Shown here piece after piece: positions 21,501 through 33,371 of a DNA stretch of 64,000 nucleotides (positions are counted from its first letter, which is position 1; the number at the start of each line of letters is the position of its first letter). Source of the stretch: Gnetum montanum. Taxonomy: Eukaryota; Streptophyta; Gnetopsida; Gnetales; Gnetaceae. The DNA lies in the NCBI GenBank assembly GCA_015680685.1, contig MNCI01018314.1, forward strand, positions 31,496 through 95,495, read 5' to 3'. The notes beneath the pieces were generated by a model that did no database searches, was not told the origin of the DNA, and worked only from the letters and a program-made list of their open reading frames with translations. Made by a program: the position numbers and the translations under genes.

Positions 21501-23198
21501 GCTCCCACCATGAAGGAAGGAACTCTTTTCATCAAGGAAAAATCCTCCTATTGAAGAGGAGGAAATTTTTGGTGACAAAGAGGAGTCTCCTATGGACGAG
21601 GAGAGTGCTGGTGCCTTGAAAAAAAAGGTGCCAGCAAATAAAGAAGTAGCCCGCATCAACCGGGAAGGGACTTCTGTCAGCGATTCCCTTGTTGAACGTG
21701 GTTTAGCATCTAGGGAGCGGACAAGTGCCAAGATTACTATCATAGTTTTGAACCAGAAAGGAGGAGAACTGCAAATAGACGCTAGTGAGTTTGATAATAT
21801 ATTCGATGACATGTCGATAGGTGATCCCCCCGTTATCACCCCCAAGGGTTTACTGGGTAGGAGCCACTACACTATCATTTGTGTTGCTCACCATTTTATT
21901 ATAGTTTACCTCAGTTTGACACATTTGGTTGCATGACAAATACCACCGTCAACACTACAGGACCTCCCTTGGTTCGCCTGGAACCATGGGCCAAGACCCC
22001 CGACAAGCTTACCTTCATGCAGGGGATTGTTGACGAAATGATCAGTCATCTTAAATAGGTCGATCCTAAAGTGGGTAAGTGAAATGGCTATGCTAGGCTT
22101 TTCGAGGTTGCTATGCTAAACCTATTGCATTATTAACTTTGCTATGCTAATGTGACTGATGCATTTTTTATGTATTGTAACAACCTATCGACTCAAATGG
22201 GACCTACAACGGGTGTTGAAAGTCAATGTTGTGCGTACATTTCCACATGAAGTGACTGAGGTGCCTCGTCAGATATACGATGAGGCTACCAAATGTGCTT
22301 TGCACTCAGCAAGATCCTTGTGGGAGTGTAGGTGTGTCAATGAGGACCTATGGAAGCGGGTCTAGAGGACCGAGAAGGAGAAGGTTGAGCTGAGCATCAA
22401 GGTGGGAGATCTTAGATCTAGGAATGATTTCCTCCTGGCCTGTAAGAACAAAGATGGTAGCTGGTGCACAACTGTCATAGATTACACTAGATATTGGACA
22501 GTCATGCGGTGCAACAATGAGGCCACCAAAGAAATAATAGAACATCGAATGCAAATGGAGTTGTTGGCTCAGAAGAACATCGAATGCAAATGGAGTGGGA
22601 GTAGTTCCAGAAGAACCATAAGCACATGTATAAGCTGGAACATGCCACCTACTGCAAGCTGTATCGGGATGCTTTAGTAAAGGTGTTTACTCATGAAGCA
22701 TTCCTGAACGCCATTGGTGCTACTGAAGCCTATAACAAGTTCATGGAGCAAGTAACGGTCAGTGAATCTCTTGAACGGGAAGTGGATCTTCCCACAGGTA
22801 AGACCGCTACTATATTCTTTTCTCTGAGACCGCCGAGATGGATGACCATTGAAAAGGAGAAAGCCGCTACAAAGGCTGGACCAAGTGATAGGCACTGGGC
22901 CAATATCACAGAGGATGAGATCTAGGAATGCCTTGGGCTCAAATTGGACCGCATACCCCTTGAGATAGAAGTGGGACCATCTCATATTAGTCACTTTCCG
23001 CTATGCAAAGGTTTGATGTTTTCCTAGTGTTTATGTGTTCATCTAGCTAACTATTTCACTATTGCAATGCAGATTCCAGGTGAAGGAGTAAGGCCTGTTG
23101 AGGGCAGAAATGGAGAGGTAGGTAAAGGTAGTGTAGAGGGAGGGGATGCGGAAGGGAATGATGTAGGAGCAAATAGTGTGGGCAAAGATGATCCATGA
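18545..23198 (+). pseudogene. Antisense, intron-containing gene between PR and RT (copy in B)
   Basis: Exons: 1, 18545-~18670 (MMAPRKEHKHKALTKVDEVQ, then WVSQACVVVREK); 2, 19269-19718; 3, 19801-20074; 4, 20190-21242 (AEMLALVESFSKKVDCF, ADLCGVPADGIPV, then FPQLLSQGKILGIEQAWVM); 5, 21391-21856 (acidic); 6, ~21940-22074; 7, ~22181-~22990 (EVPRQIYDEATKCALHSARS; YNKFMEQVTVSESLEREVDL); 8, 23073-23198 (Gly/Glu/Val tail ending GKDDP, stop). Exon 3 and 4 borders keep GTAAGA/TATAG signals; the acceptors of exons 6 and 7 are decayed (AG to AA). Stops interrupt exons 2-4 and 7. Unknown family; coiled-coil-like exon 7, no membrane segment or enzyme motif. Confidence 0.8.
21291..21332. repeat. Palindrome in antisense-gene intron 4 (B)
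   Basis: GCTATGCTATGCTATGCTGA followed by GCAGCATAGCATAGTGTAGC forms an inverted repeat of the same kind as the LTR palindromes. A related one is in A near 7330-7376. Confidence 0.75.
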
Positions 23199-23384
23199 CA
23201 GCATGGGTTTTTGGATTTTTTGAAATTTTTAAATTTTTCTGAATTTTTTGGAAAACTATTGCAAACATTGGCTATGTAGAACTATTGAATGAGAAATGAA
23301 ATTTTGGCAAGTTATGGTGCTACACTAGCTTATGTGTTATGTATGTTATCTATGTGATTGGTTTTTTATGTTTTGCTTTTGTCT

Positions 23385-23690
23385 TAGTTTTAGGCCATTC
23401 CTAGCCATTGCTAGTTTTAGGCCATTTCGAGCCCCTACTAGTTTTAGGCCATTTCAGGCAGTGGATGTGATGTAAATAGAGGAAATTTTTTTTCCAGTTT
23501 TAGGCCTTAGCGAGCCAAATATAGTTTTAGACCATTTTGGGCCATCACTAGTTTTAGGCCATTTCGAGCCCCTACTAGTTTTAGGCCATTTCAGGCTAGT
23601 GCTAGTTTTAGGCCATTTCGGGCCATCACTAGTTTTAGGCCATTTTAGGCCATTGCTAGTTTTAGGCTATCTCAGGCCATCATGTAAATG
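23385..23690 (+). repeat. 27-bp minisatellite at the 3' side of the antisense gene (B)
   Basis: About ten units of TAGTTTTAGGCCATTTCGGG plus about 7 bp. It lies between the antisense gene end and the PR tail. Confidence 0.88.
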
Positions 23691-23829
23691 AAAGGTATGT
23701 TAACGATTAAAAAGAGAAAGTGAGTTGGTGTAGCTAGCGTAGATGGATGGATGCGATCTAAATAGGCAGTAATTGTACAATGGATGCTAATTGGGTAAGA
23801 AGCCATGGGGTTCCTACGCTATGCGCAAC

Positions 23830-24400
23830 TGCTTCTTAACCCATCATGGATTGGGCAAGGTGTAAGGTGAAGATGCTTTGCTATGACCTTCATCTACATC
23901 ATTGTCCTCAGCTTGGAAGGGCAACTCTGTGCATGCATTTTCATTTTCTGAGTCGACGCATTGGGCCGACTCTTTTGTGGAATGATTAGTTATAGAGATA
24001 GGTGCTTCATTCTCAGAAGTTATTACCTTTGAGCCTTGTTCCATATCCACGTTGTTGATAGCTTATGTTGCTACCTCGTCGCCATGGATTACCACCTCCC
24101 TGCCTGCATAGGGTAGATGGATCTCCTGATGTATGGGTGAAGAGACAGCCCTAAGTTGTGCTAACCATGACCTCCCCAAGATCAGGTTAAACCTGGGCAT
24201 CTCTTCAACCACGATGAACGTTGCATTTGTGGGGAATTGGTCCCCTACCATGAAGTCAATGTGGACTGTGCCTTTTACCATGACCCATGCCCCATTGAAT
24301 AACTTTAAGCATGATGTTGTTGTGGGTCTGATCTGGTAGACCAAACCCAGCTTATCCATGATAGGGAAAGGGATGATATTTGTAGAAACCCCATCATTGA
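23830..24400 (-). pseudogene. Aspartic protease domain of element B with C-terminal tail
   Basis: The active-site region reads HINDGVSTNIIPFP near 24395 (catalytic Asp changed to Asn), followed by VKGTVHIDFMVGDQFPTNA, FNLILGRSWLAQLRAVSSP and IHQEIHLPYAGREVVIHGDE. The acidic tail (24050-23844) ends SSPYTLPNP and a stop. The family and position match A and C. Confidence 0.88.
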
Positions 24401-24409
24401 TGTGTACCC

Positions 24410-26340
24410 TTCAGATCTTATGTTGGCCGACTTGAATTATGATGAACAGGGGTGCTATAGTCACTTGACCCTTTTCAGGGTCTTCCCTAATGGAATCATT
24501 GCTAAAAGTCAGTTGGGATGGCTGAGGTTCTGTAGGCGCAAAAGGAAGCATGACCAAGTGGATTGCTTTTTCTTCCGCTGGCATGTTCTCGTGAACCGAA
24601 ATTACTGTTAACATGCAGACCAAAGCCTCACGGTGTGCGGTAGATGTCATGATCAAGTCGTACAGGCTCAGCGTAGTGTTTTTCTATTTCAGAGCCTGCT
24701 TGACCTGAGTGAGAACATTCAAAAGGTCCTGGCCACCTTCCTATTTATTGCCTTTCTCCTCTTCTATTTGTCCAAGGAGATGAATTTCCCAATGAGGGAT
24801 AGTCTCGGGTCTAGGTTCAGATCCTTTTGGGTGAGGTGTCAAAGACTGTGCGGGCATAGCAACATTCCCTTTTGGAAACGAGGACATAGATATAGGGGGT
24901 GAGAGCATAGTCTTGGAAGTACCTGGGGTAGTACCTTCCCTCGACATCTCACCTATGAAATGCACTTCTCATTTCTTAGGACAAGAAGGCTATGAAGCTA
25001 TCTTATGCAAGTGGGGACAGTTAAATGACTTAGCCCCCTGATGACAAATGGTGATAACGATGTCAATGCATGTGGCGGTGCAGTTTTGCTAATAGGTGAT
25101 GTAGGGGCGGATGCGTGGGGAATAGGTGATGTAGGGGCAGATACCTGGGAAGGGACTCTTAAGACAAATGGCTGTTGCAGGCTTTTGTTAGCCACTAGTG
25201 GTACTGGTGCACTACTCTGAGGTGCACAGACCACAAACAGTTGCTGGGGTAGTTTAGGATTACTATTGATGCTGATGGTGTTGATAATGTAACTAGCGTT
25301 GTTGGCGTTAAGAGGTTCTTTGTAGACATGCAGGGATTGATTCTCGGGATGTATCAGGTTACTTTTGTCTAGCACTAGTTTTCCTTGATCAATCATCCTT
25401 TGAATGTCATCCTTCAATGCCATACAGTAATTTGTGTTGTGACCACACTGTTGGTGGTAGTCATAGAACCACTCTAGCCTGAAACCTTTAGGAACTGGGG
25501 GCTCATTGGGCAAGGCCAAGGAGGGGTTCCTAAGGAGCTCACAATACCGCTAATGTTTCCTAGCCCCATCCTCCGACATCCTCTTGTGTTGGATGTACCC
25601 CATTGCCAGTAGTTTCTTTAGAAGATATGAAGGCTTGACAGGCAACAGGGTATACTTTGAGCGGTCTTTACGCTCAAAGTTTAGTTTTGGTGGTGCATAT
25701 GCCTCAGGTGTAGATGTGGAAGGTTGAGGTGCATTGCCCTATTTGGGTGTAGGGTTAGTTGCAGGTGTGGCTGGTTTTTTATTGTTCTTGTTACTATTGT
25801 TGGGTTTGGATTCATTGGCCACAGTGGCCACTATAGTTGTTGCAGCCTTACCCTTGTCCTTGTCCTTCTTTGTGAAGGTGTTCTTGTATGCGATGTAGGC
25901 CAGGTCTTTGCTTGCCTCAATTGCATCTTGTATGCTCTTAGTCTATGCGAAAGCCTAACTAAGAGTATGGGGAGTGAGATAATACAGCTTTGACTTGATA
26001 AATTCATTCACTACACCCTTAAAAATAGCCAACAAATGGGCCTCTGCAATAGGGTCGTGGATCTCATTAAGGGTCATGCTCCAACGTTGTATGAACTTTT
26101 GGACTGGTTCACACTCATTAGCTGATCCAGCGTGACTTTTGGTCTCAAGTTGTACTTGAAATGTGTAACAAAATGGGTCAGCAACTCCTCTAGAGTTGAG
26201 ATGTAGGAGTGTGGCAGTGCGTTGTACTAATCCAAGGCTTTTTCAGTCAGAGACATGGCAAAGACATGAATAATCGTATGTGGCCATTGTTGCAATAGAA
26301 GGGACTCAGACCTAAATGTAACAAGATATGCATTAGGATC
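24410..26340 (-). pseudogene. gag of element B, 3' part (interrupted by C)
   Basis: From 26340 downward: a capsid-type stretch (DPNAYLVTFRSESLLLQQWP, VFAMSLTEKALD), then the nucleocapsid-like block FRLEWFYDYHQQCGHNTNYC (near 25440) with MALKDDIQRMIDQGK, then Pro-rich PFVLRVP-type segments, then the linker to PR (STAHREALVCMLTVISVHEN). Gag packages the element RNA into particles. C is inserted exactly before GDPNA; the N-terminal part is at 45832-47127. Multiple stops. Confidence 0.88.
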
Positions 26341-26345
26341 ACCCT
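26341..26345. repeat. Target-site duplication of element C (left copy)
   Basis: ACCCT, matched by CCCCT at 45827-45831 (one mismatch). Removing C plus one copy gives a sequence collinear with the uninterrupted A gag at 50752-50775. Confidence 0.8.
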
Positions 26346-28052
26346 TGAAACACCATAAAATTTCAGCTTAACACTTTGAAATGAGAACAATTTAGAGCCT
26401 CTCAAGTCTTTAGAAGAAAACTCTCAACTACGGCATGGAACTCAAGCCAGCTTGCTCATGCTGTAAAGCTAGCTTGATCCTAGCGTGAGTGACTCAAAAA
26501 AGCTTCAAAATAGTGTTAAAATGGCCTGATTTTGAAGATACCAATCACCCTAAAGGTTCACTAATGGTTACCCCAGGTTCCTAGCTCTCATAATCTTGAT
26601 TTCAGGCTCAAAAATACACTGTTTTCACTGCTTACACCTAGCTCACGCCCAGGTCATGCTAGGGTCACGCTGGAGCGTGAGCCTAGCATGACCAAATAGA
26701 AACTGGTCCAAACAAGCAGTCCTAAGCATAATTTCAGCATCAACTCAACCCCTAAGGATAGGCAACAGTTCTACTTGTTAACAAGCTTCAAGAAAATCAA
26801 AGTTTGGGTGTGAAACACAACATTTTACCTTGGTTACGCCTTGGTCACATCTAGGTCATGCCCAGCTCATGCCTAGGTCACGCTGGAGTCATGCTGACTG
26901 TGTGAGCTTGGCGTGAGTTACCAAAATGGCTCAAATCAAGCACAAACAGGCTCAAAATCAGCATCTAGCTGGCCCCCAAAGACAAGCAATAGTTACACTT
27001 GAAGGACATGCCTCGAAAATCAAGATTTGATGTGAAATGAATCATTCCAACTAGCTCATGCCTAGCTCATGACCAGGTCACGTTGACAGCGTGAGCCCAG
27101 CGTGAGCTACCAAAAGTGGCCTAGAGCATTTCAGACACACGCCGAAGAGATGCTAGGGCAAGATCAACTCATGTTCACAGCCTTGATGAAACAAAAAACA
27201 TTTCAAACAACCATAGAACCTCTCAAATCAACGTCCTGTAGCAGTCGATCTAAGGGACCATGAAGTTCCAATTGAGCCTGAGTCAAATTTGAATTGTAAA
27301 TTCATTGTAGATTTTCATTGTAAGCTTCACCATTCGTGAGCTTGTCAAGCTCTTACGCTACTTCCATGAGCATAAGCTAGCTTACGTTGTAAGATACAGT
27401 GCACCTGGTCTAGAATGTAGTTGCCCACATACACCTGTCACGTGATCTATTTTTCTCTCATCTCGCAGCCATCGATCCGATTCAATCTGACTCTTGAGCC
27501 AAGAAAAATGTACAAATACCCTATTCATTGACATAAATGGGGTGGGCAAAAACTTGAAGCAAGAAAAATAAGCAATCTTGAGCCCAGACGCATGTGATTC
27601 CTAGCACCTGTAAACACCTCGCATCAGAGCTTAACATTCAACTTGCAACTCAACTATGTTTTGACAGGTGCACATGTTGTTGATTAACACAACATTGTTC
27701 ATTATTTTCCATCCATTGGTTGTTCTCAATTATTGTTTGCATTGTTCTGTTCATTGCATGTTCCTGCATACATTCTATTTTCATTACGTTTCATTACGTT
27801 TCATTACGCTCTGTTACATTTCATTACGTTACATTATTTTCTCTGTTTTACGTTCTGTGACGATAAGCCCAACGTAGGCAATAGCGTACACTCAAGGAAG
27901 TCCTTGGTTGATCTGTGTGTAGACCCTCCAAGGCACTCTACCTTCGTTTTTCCAACGTGCCCTCACGCGAAGGTAGGATCATTTGTATCTCTCCAGAGGT
28001 CTTTCGGTGTTCGTTTTCCTCCAACCTTATGCTGACGATTTCGGATAGTACA
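26346..28052 (+). repeat. 5' LTR of element C
   Basis: Starts TGAAACACCATAAAATTTCA and ends CGGATAGTACA, 1707 bp. The interior (26600-27120) is rich in copies of the word CTCACGCCCAGGTCATGCT and its reverse complement. A TACAAATACCC at about 27511 sits where A/B LTRs have TATAAATACCC. Open frames inside (27668-28035) are low-complexity and also present in the other LTR; I do not regard them as genes. Confidence 0.95.
27778..27840 (+). repeat. CATTACGTTT short tandem repeat in the C LTR
   Basis: Five or six copies of a 10-11 bp unit, CATTACGTTT and variants; also in the 3' LTR near 45553-45615. Confidence 0.8.
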
Positions 28053-28056
28053 GAAA

Positions 28057-28074
28057 TTAACGCTAGAAGGAGGG
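28057..28074 (+). other. Primer binding site of element C
   Basis: TTAACGCTAGAAGGAGGG, 4 bp after the LTR. A and B have TTGGCGCTAGAAGGAGGG and TTGGTGTTAGAAGGAGGG at the same place, so C carries GG-to-AA changes. It should pair with the 3' end of a tRNA ending ...AGCGCCA; the tRNA identity was not determined. Confidence 0.75.
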
Positions 28075-28194
28075 CCTTTACTATTTGAAAAAACCTTAGT
28101 TGCCCCACGGTTCACAACATTGCATTAATTAAGTGTTGAAACCACAATCCTCATTAACGTCAGTCCTATTTGTGCTAAGCTTGCTCATGTTGTA

Positions 28195-28590
28195 GATTTA
28201 CACACGCTGAGCCTGCTTACATTGAACCTAATTATGCATGCTGATCTTGCTTACGTTGAAACTAGTTACGCATGCTGAGCTTGCTTATGGTGAACCTAGT
28301 TACACACACTGAGCTTACTTACACTGAAACCAATTACACACGCTGAGCTTGCTTACGTTGAACCCAGTTACGCACGCTGAGCTTGCTTACGCTGAACCCA
28401 GCTATGCACGCTGAGCTTGCTTATGTTGAACCCAGTTACGCATGCTAAGCTTGCTTACACTGAAACCAGTTACGCACGCTAAGGTTGCTTATGCTGAACC
28501 CAGTTACGCACGCTAAGCTTGCTTACGCTGAACCCAATTATGCATGTTGAGCTTGCTTACGCTGAACCCAGTTCGCTCAAGCTAGGCTTA
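28195..28590 (+). repeat. 34-bp tandem repeat array in the C leader
   Basis: About 11-12 head-to-tail units containing CTGAGCTTGCTTACGCTGAA and CCCAGTTACGCACG. No spacers of unique sequence. It lies between primer site and gag; A and B leaders are short and lack it. Confidence 0.92.
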
Positions 28591-28635
28591 CATACACTAT
28601 TTACATAAATTCAATTAGTCAAACCAGTTACACAC

Positions 28636-31420
28636 ATGGAAGCATCCCAGATCAAAGTAACATTGTCCATTTCTGACCTCAATGCTGAAATCTCGAATCC
28701 TGTGATCGCAACTGAATCCATAGTCATCGTCGGAGAGATGAACCTTCAAGGGCCAACCCGTCGGTCACTTAGGTTACAAGGCAAAGACCTCGCCTATACA
28801 ATTCTCACCCCAGAATAATACAACTTAATCTATGTAAAGATCCAAGCTAACCTACCCACTGATCGTGCGAAAATGGATGAAAAATGATATTTTGAGCTCA
28901 TCTATAAGGGGGGTCATAACTTTATCCCCTCAGCATACGATGTGATTTCCCTATCTGAATCTCATCATAAACTTATATCCCAGCTCCTCATGGCAAGGAA
29001 CCAAACCTTACGCGAATCCACCATAGAACCTCAAAACTAAGATGAAGAAGATAATTTTGTGGCTCAGTCTGAACACAGAGATTCGTATCATACCCTCAGT
29101 CTGCATACTTAGATGAACTCATTATTTCACCATTTCATGGGAGAGACCATGTCTCTTCATACAGTTAAAAGCACTCAAGCGCATGTGCCCCAACAAGAAG
29201 CACCCACTCTTATTCCCACTCTCCCTATGACCAACTCTCAATTCACTATGCCCATCCCCACTATCCCTCCAGTCACCACGTTGTCCCCTCTCTTACAAGT
29301 ACAACCCCAACAACCCCCCTCTCAAATTAATGTAGGAGCAACTTTCCCATCCCAAGTAATTGGGATGCCATCTGTGATACCCGCTACCACATCTATATGC
29401 TTCATCCCATGAGTGCAGGTTCATACCACACCTTTAGCTCCTCTCATACAACACTAGGTAAAAAGCCTCCCTTCGCAACCCACAGTTGGGCAATGTCTTG
29501 TCCCTGTCACTCAACAACAACAACAACCTACACCTCACGGTATGCCACCCTTAGTAGCACCCACTATAAATATTCCACAAGTGCAACCTCCGATCACTCA
29601 ACAATCATCATTCCCACCAACCCTACAGTAGTCTAATTTGTATGGCACTCAAACTAACCAACCTGCTGCTTCACCTAGTGCCCAAGACTAGGCTGAAGCT
29701 AAAAAAATGATGCAGGAGCTAGCCGATGAGGTAAAATGCCTCAAAACCACTAACAATGAAGAGCTTAAAGTATTAGACTTTTACCAAGATGATTCTATTA
29801 GCTCTTCGGTACCACCATTAACCTTGCCCAAAGGAGTTTCTATGCCTCAACTAATCAAATACAATGGGGAAGGAGACCCCAATGCCCATCTAGTCACATT
29901 TAAACTAGAATGCTTGTTGCTTCAAGCCTGGCCCCACACAATCTTGTGTGTGTTTGCCATGTCCCTCACTGGCAGAGCATTAGACTGGTACTGAGCCTTG
30001 TCTCGTAACTCCATATCCTCTTTGGAGGATCTCTTACACCAGTTCGTTACTAGGTTTAAATACAACCTGAAACCTGAAGCAACCTTGGACAGTTTGATAG
30101 AGGTAAAACAAGCACCGCTTGAACCTATACAAAAATTTATCCAAAGATGGAGTGCCACACTCAACAAACTTCATGAGCCAATCCCGGAAACATACCTTCT
30201 TATGATTCTTAAGGGGCCCGTGAATGATTTTTTCAAATCAAAACTGTAGTATCTAAATGCACACACTCTAAGCCAAGCTTTTGTATAGATTGAAGACATA
30301 GAAGAGGCAGCCCAAAATAGCCATGACCCTACTTACTTAGCCTTTAGAAATCAACACACTAAAAAAGATAAAGAAAAGGCTAAAGCAACAGTAGCAGCAG
30401 TAGCGGAGACTCAACGTACCAACACGGGATAGCAAGGTAGACCACCTACTACCCCTATTAACTATGAGAGAACTGCTCCTGCACATACAACTGAATCATC
30501 TACCATGCAAGCAAATAACATGGGTCATGCACGTACGTTTGAGAGGAAAGACCCTACTTAGTACACACTGCTTCCCATGAAGCCTTTCCAGTTGTTAGAT
30601 CAACTTTTGAAGGCTGGGGCCATTAAGCACAAGCAGTTGTCCCCAGCAGCAGCCCAGAGACACGACCGATTCTGTGAATTAGTCAAAAACCCAAGCTTAG
30701 CAACACTAAATGAGCCTCATATTCCAAAAGGCTTTAGACTAGACCAATTTTGTGAGTACCTTCAACAGAATGGACATGGTACTAATTATTGTTTCACCCT
30801 CAAACAAGACATACAATGTATGATCGATAGGGGTGAAATAACATTTGATGATGCCAACCTTGTTAAATCGCAGAATCAATCTATGGGCATATACAAAGAT
30901 CCCCTCAATACTAAGGAAGCTCCTTACATTATTAACACGATCCATATTAGAAATGAGCAAGGAATGCCCAGTAAACCTTTTTTGATTCATGTTCCTCCTC
31001 CAATGTCAACATCATCCCCACAATCTTCGTATCCCACATACAATCCACATACACCTACAAAACCATTCGTCATTCATGTACTCCCTGCCAATGTAACCAC
31101 AAATGTGCAACTACCTACCCAGCCCACTCCCTTTGTGGTTTGGGTGCCACCCGTGGTTGCAACCATAGAGGTACAACCACAAAATTGACCAACTCCGTTT
31201 GTAATTAGGGTACCCAAACACCCTGATCTTCAAACTCCTACTCCTCAAGCACAAACCAAATCGACCCCATTCGTCATCAGGGTGCCTCAACACCTTGATG
31301 CACAACCATCCTCAACTATTCAACCGCAACCTTGACCTGCTCCATTTATCATCCGAGTCCCAAAACAACCCAATGTTCAAGCTCCAACAGTTCCCCCATG
31401 ACCTTTGCGAGAATGCCTCA
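28636..31420 (+). pseudogene. gag of element C, degenerate
   Basis: The start at ATG 28636 (MEASQIKVTLSISDLNAEI) aligns with the gag starts of A (52024) and B (47127). The N-terminal region LRLQGKDLAYTILTPE is followed by a Pro/Gln/Thr-rich stretch (29113-29640) and a helical region (29707-29800). Next come the capsid domain GDPNAHLVTFKLECLLLQAW (29870-30250), a Lys/Ala-rich stretch, and the nucleocapsid-like block FCEYLQQNGHGTNYCFTLKQ (30745-30830). It ends in Pro-rich repeats. At least ten in-frame stops break it. It corresponds to the structural particle protein. Confidence 0.9.
30975..31395 (+). repeat. PFVIRVP peptide repeat at the end of gag (C)
   Basis: Six spaced copies: KPFLIHVPPP, KPFVIHVLPA, TPFVVWVPPV, TPFVIRVPKH, TPFVIRVPQH and APFIIRVPKQ, separated by 10-25 Pro/Gln-rich residues. 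B and A have a few decayed copies (PFVLRVP, PFVIRG). Confidence 0.88.
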
Positions 31421-31740
31421 CCGACAAACTTACTAGGGAACGACTGGAAAAAGAACATCGAAGTCTTGAATTAGGGCCATCGAAACCCACTCCCTTAAAC
31501 ACTATCCCTATGGCTCCGACAACTGACGAGCTGAGCACGAGTCACGAAAGAAAAACATAAGGAATGCCAGATATGTCAAACCTAACTGTCACATTAGACC
31601 ACACAAAAACCATTCCACAAGAGATACAACTGTTGAATCTAATGGACCAAGTCTCAATGAACATATCGAACAGTAAAGACTTGGCCAGTGCCCTAACTCA
31701 AGTCACATAGGCGCATAAACAAAAAAACACATCTTTAAGC
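31421..31740 (+). pseudogene. gag-PR linker of element C
   Basis: Readable, stop-broken frame between the Pro-rich repeats and PR. It aligns with A 10560-10719 and B 24660-24990. Confidence 0.5.
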
Positions 31741-32643
31741 TTGTATGACCTAATGATGACTTCTCAAGTTCATCGTGAAGCCTTAGTACGCATGTTAACA
31801 TCGATCCCAGTCAGTGAAGACTTTCCTGCAAATGAACCTTCCATTCATGCAGTAATGCCTCCATATCAAGGATCAAGAGCCACATCACTAGGCTTCAACA
31901 TGGATAACATAAAAATAGATAAAAAAATAGGAGTCACCACTGCACCCATGTTCATAACTATACAAGTAAATCAATTTAAAATACATAGGGTGCGCGTAGA
32001 TGATGGGGTAGCCACAAACGTAGTACCATACCCCATCATCGAATAGTTAGGGCTAACTGAACAAATCAAACCAACTTCCACGACATTCCTGAAATCGTTC
32101 AGTGGATCACGCGTAGTTGTCAAAGGAACACTAACTTTGGATTTCATAGCAGGGGACCAGTTCCCCATGTCAACTGAATTTGTAGTCGTAGAAAAGATGC
32201 CTAGATTTAACTTGATATTGGGGTGACCATGGTTAGCCCAATTAAAAGTGGTTTCTTCACCGATTCACCAAGAGATTCACTTGCCCTATGAAGGTGGTGA
32301 AATCATTATACACGGTGATGCAGCTACACCCAAAACCTCTACACACATGAGCACAAACCAAGGTTTAGAAGTCGAATTAAATGAGCCTAAACAAGATAAC
32401 ACTACTCTTGAGCTTAAACAGGATGCCACACCCATTGGCAACCAAAATGATAACCAATCTCCAAAACGTGATCCCCCAGAAAATATTGAAACATTACAAA
32501 ATGTGGAAACATCAGACCATGTTGACATAGGAGTTATTTCCCCAGACGTCTCATGGTCAGAATTATCGTTTAACATAATTAGTGAAGGAAATGCTGAATA
32601 TACGATTACACCAACACGCCCAACACACCATGTCAATCTTTGA
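31741..32643 (+). pseudogene. Aspartic protease domain of element C with acidic tail
   Basis: The frame opens SLYDLMMTSQVHREALVRML, reaches the active site VRVDDGVATNVVPYP (about 31990-32035), one stop, then GTLTLDFIAGDQFPMSTEF, RFNLILG and SSPIHQEIHLPYEGGEIII (32250-32310). The DDG region is intact, unlike in A and B. An acidic, low-complexity tail runs to the stop at 32641-32643. It is the end of the gag-PR frame; RT lies 6.5 kb further on. Confidence 0.92.
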
Positions 32644-32661
32644 AAATTAAAGAAGCTACTC

Positions 32662-32895
32662 AACTGTTAAACTACTACTCGTCCGAAATGACATTAAACT
32701 ACTACTTGTTCAAAATGACATTAAACTATTACTCATTTGAAATGATGTTAAACTACTACTTGTCCGAAATGACATTAAACTACTACTCGTCCAAAATGAC
32801 GTTAAACTACTACTCATCTAAAATGACGTTAAACTACTACTCGTCTGAAATGATGTTAAACTAGCAAGCATCTACAACGATGTTAAACTAGCCAC
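32662..32895 (+). repeat. 27-bp minisatellite at the 3' side of the antisense gene (C)
   Basis: About eight or nine units TTAAACTACTACTCGTCCGA + AATGACA. Read as protein it gives a meaningless 9-residue NYYSSEMTL repeat. The reverse complement carries the TAGTTTAA word of the A/B arrays. Confidence 0.92.
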
Positions 32896-33371
32896 AGTTA
32901 GAAATGAATGGTTTCTTTTTTAAAGAAAAAAGAAAAAAATTGCCAAAAACAACTAGAGTCTCCCCTTTTTTCAACAAAGATACAATAGTCCGTCATGACT
33001 TTAAACTGACGCATGTAGCCTGAAATGGCTTTAAACTAGAGCACAGTATACCATCAATCTATCGAAATTTTGCTACATCATTATCATTTACATTTTGCAA
33101 GTTATAATGCTCATTTCATATTGTGCTAGACAGAGTTATAGTTTACATTTACGTTCACAAAGAAACTCAAAACATTAAAACATAAATATATAAATGTATG
33201 TAATACGGAGTGTTAGCACAACAATAGAATAACTGCATATCACACCATGATCATGTTACATTTGTCTTCACATATTCCAAAACCAACAAAAAAAACAACA
33301 ACAAACTAGCAAAGAAATGACAAGGTTGACAAGACGAACAAGCTAAATCATGCACTAGTGCTAGGAGGGGG
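32896..33371. other. Spacer between minisatellite and antisense gene end (C)
   Basis: AT-rich with A-rich runs near 32920-32945 and 33285-33320. No gene recognised; it would include the antisense 3' untranslated region and possible poly(A) signals. Confidence 0.4.

Noticed and set aside
27668-28035. Open frames in the C LTR (also 45442-45920)
   Set aside because: They are present in both LTRs only because LTRs are duplicates. Composition is low-complexity (CATTACG repeats) and they do not resemble any protein.
28195-28590. Regular repeat array resembling a CRISPR
   Set aside because: The units are head-to-tail with no unique spacers, the DNA is a plant retrotransposon leader, and no cas-like gene is present.
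32640-32864. NYYSSEMTL repeat protein
   Set aside because: It is a 27-bp non-coding minisatellite whose unit length is a multiple of three; other copies of the array are not open.
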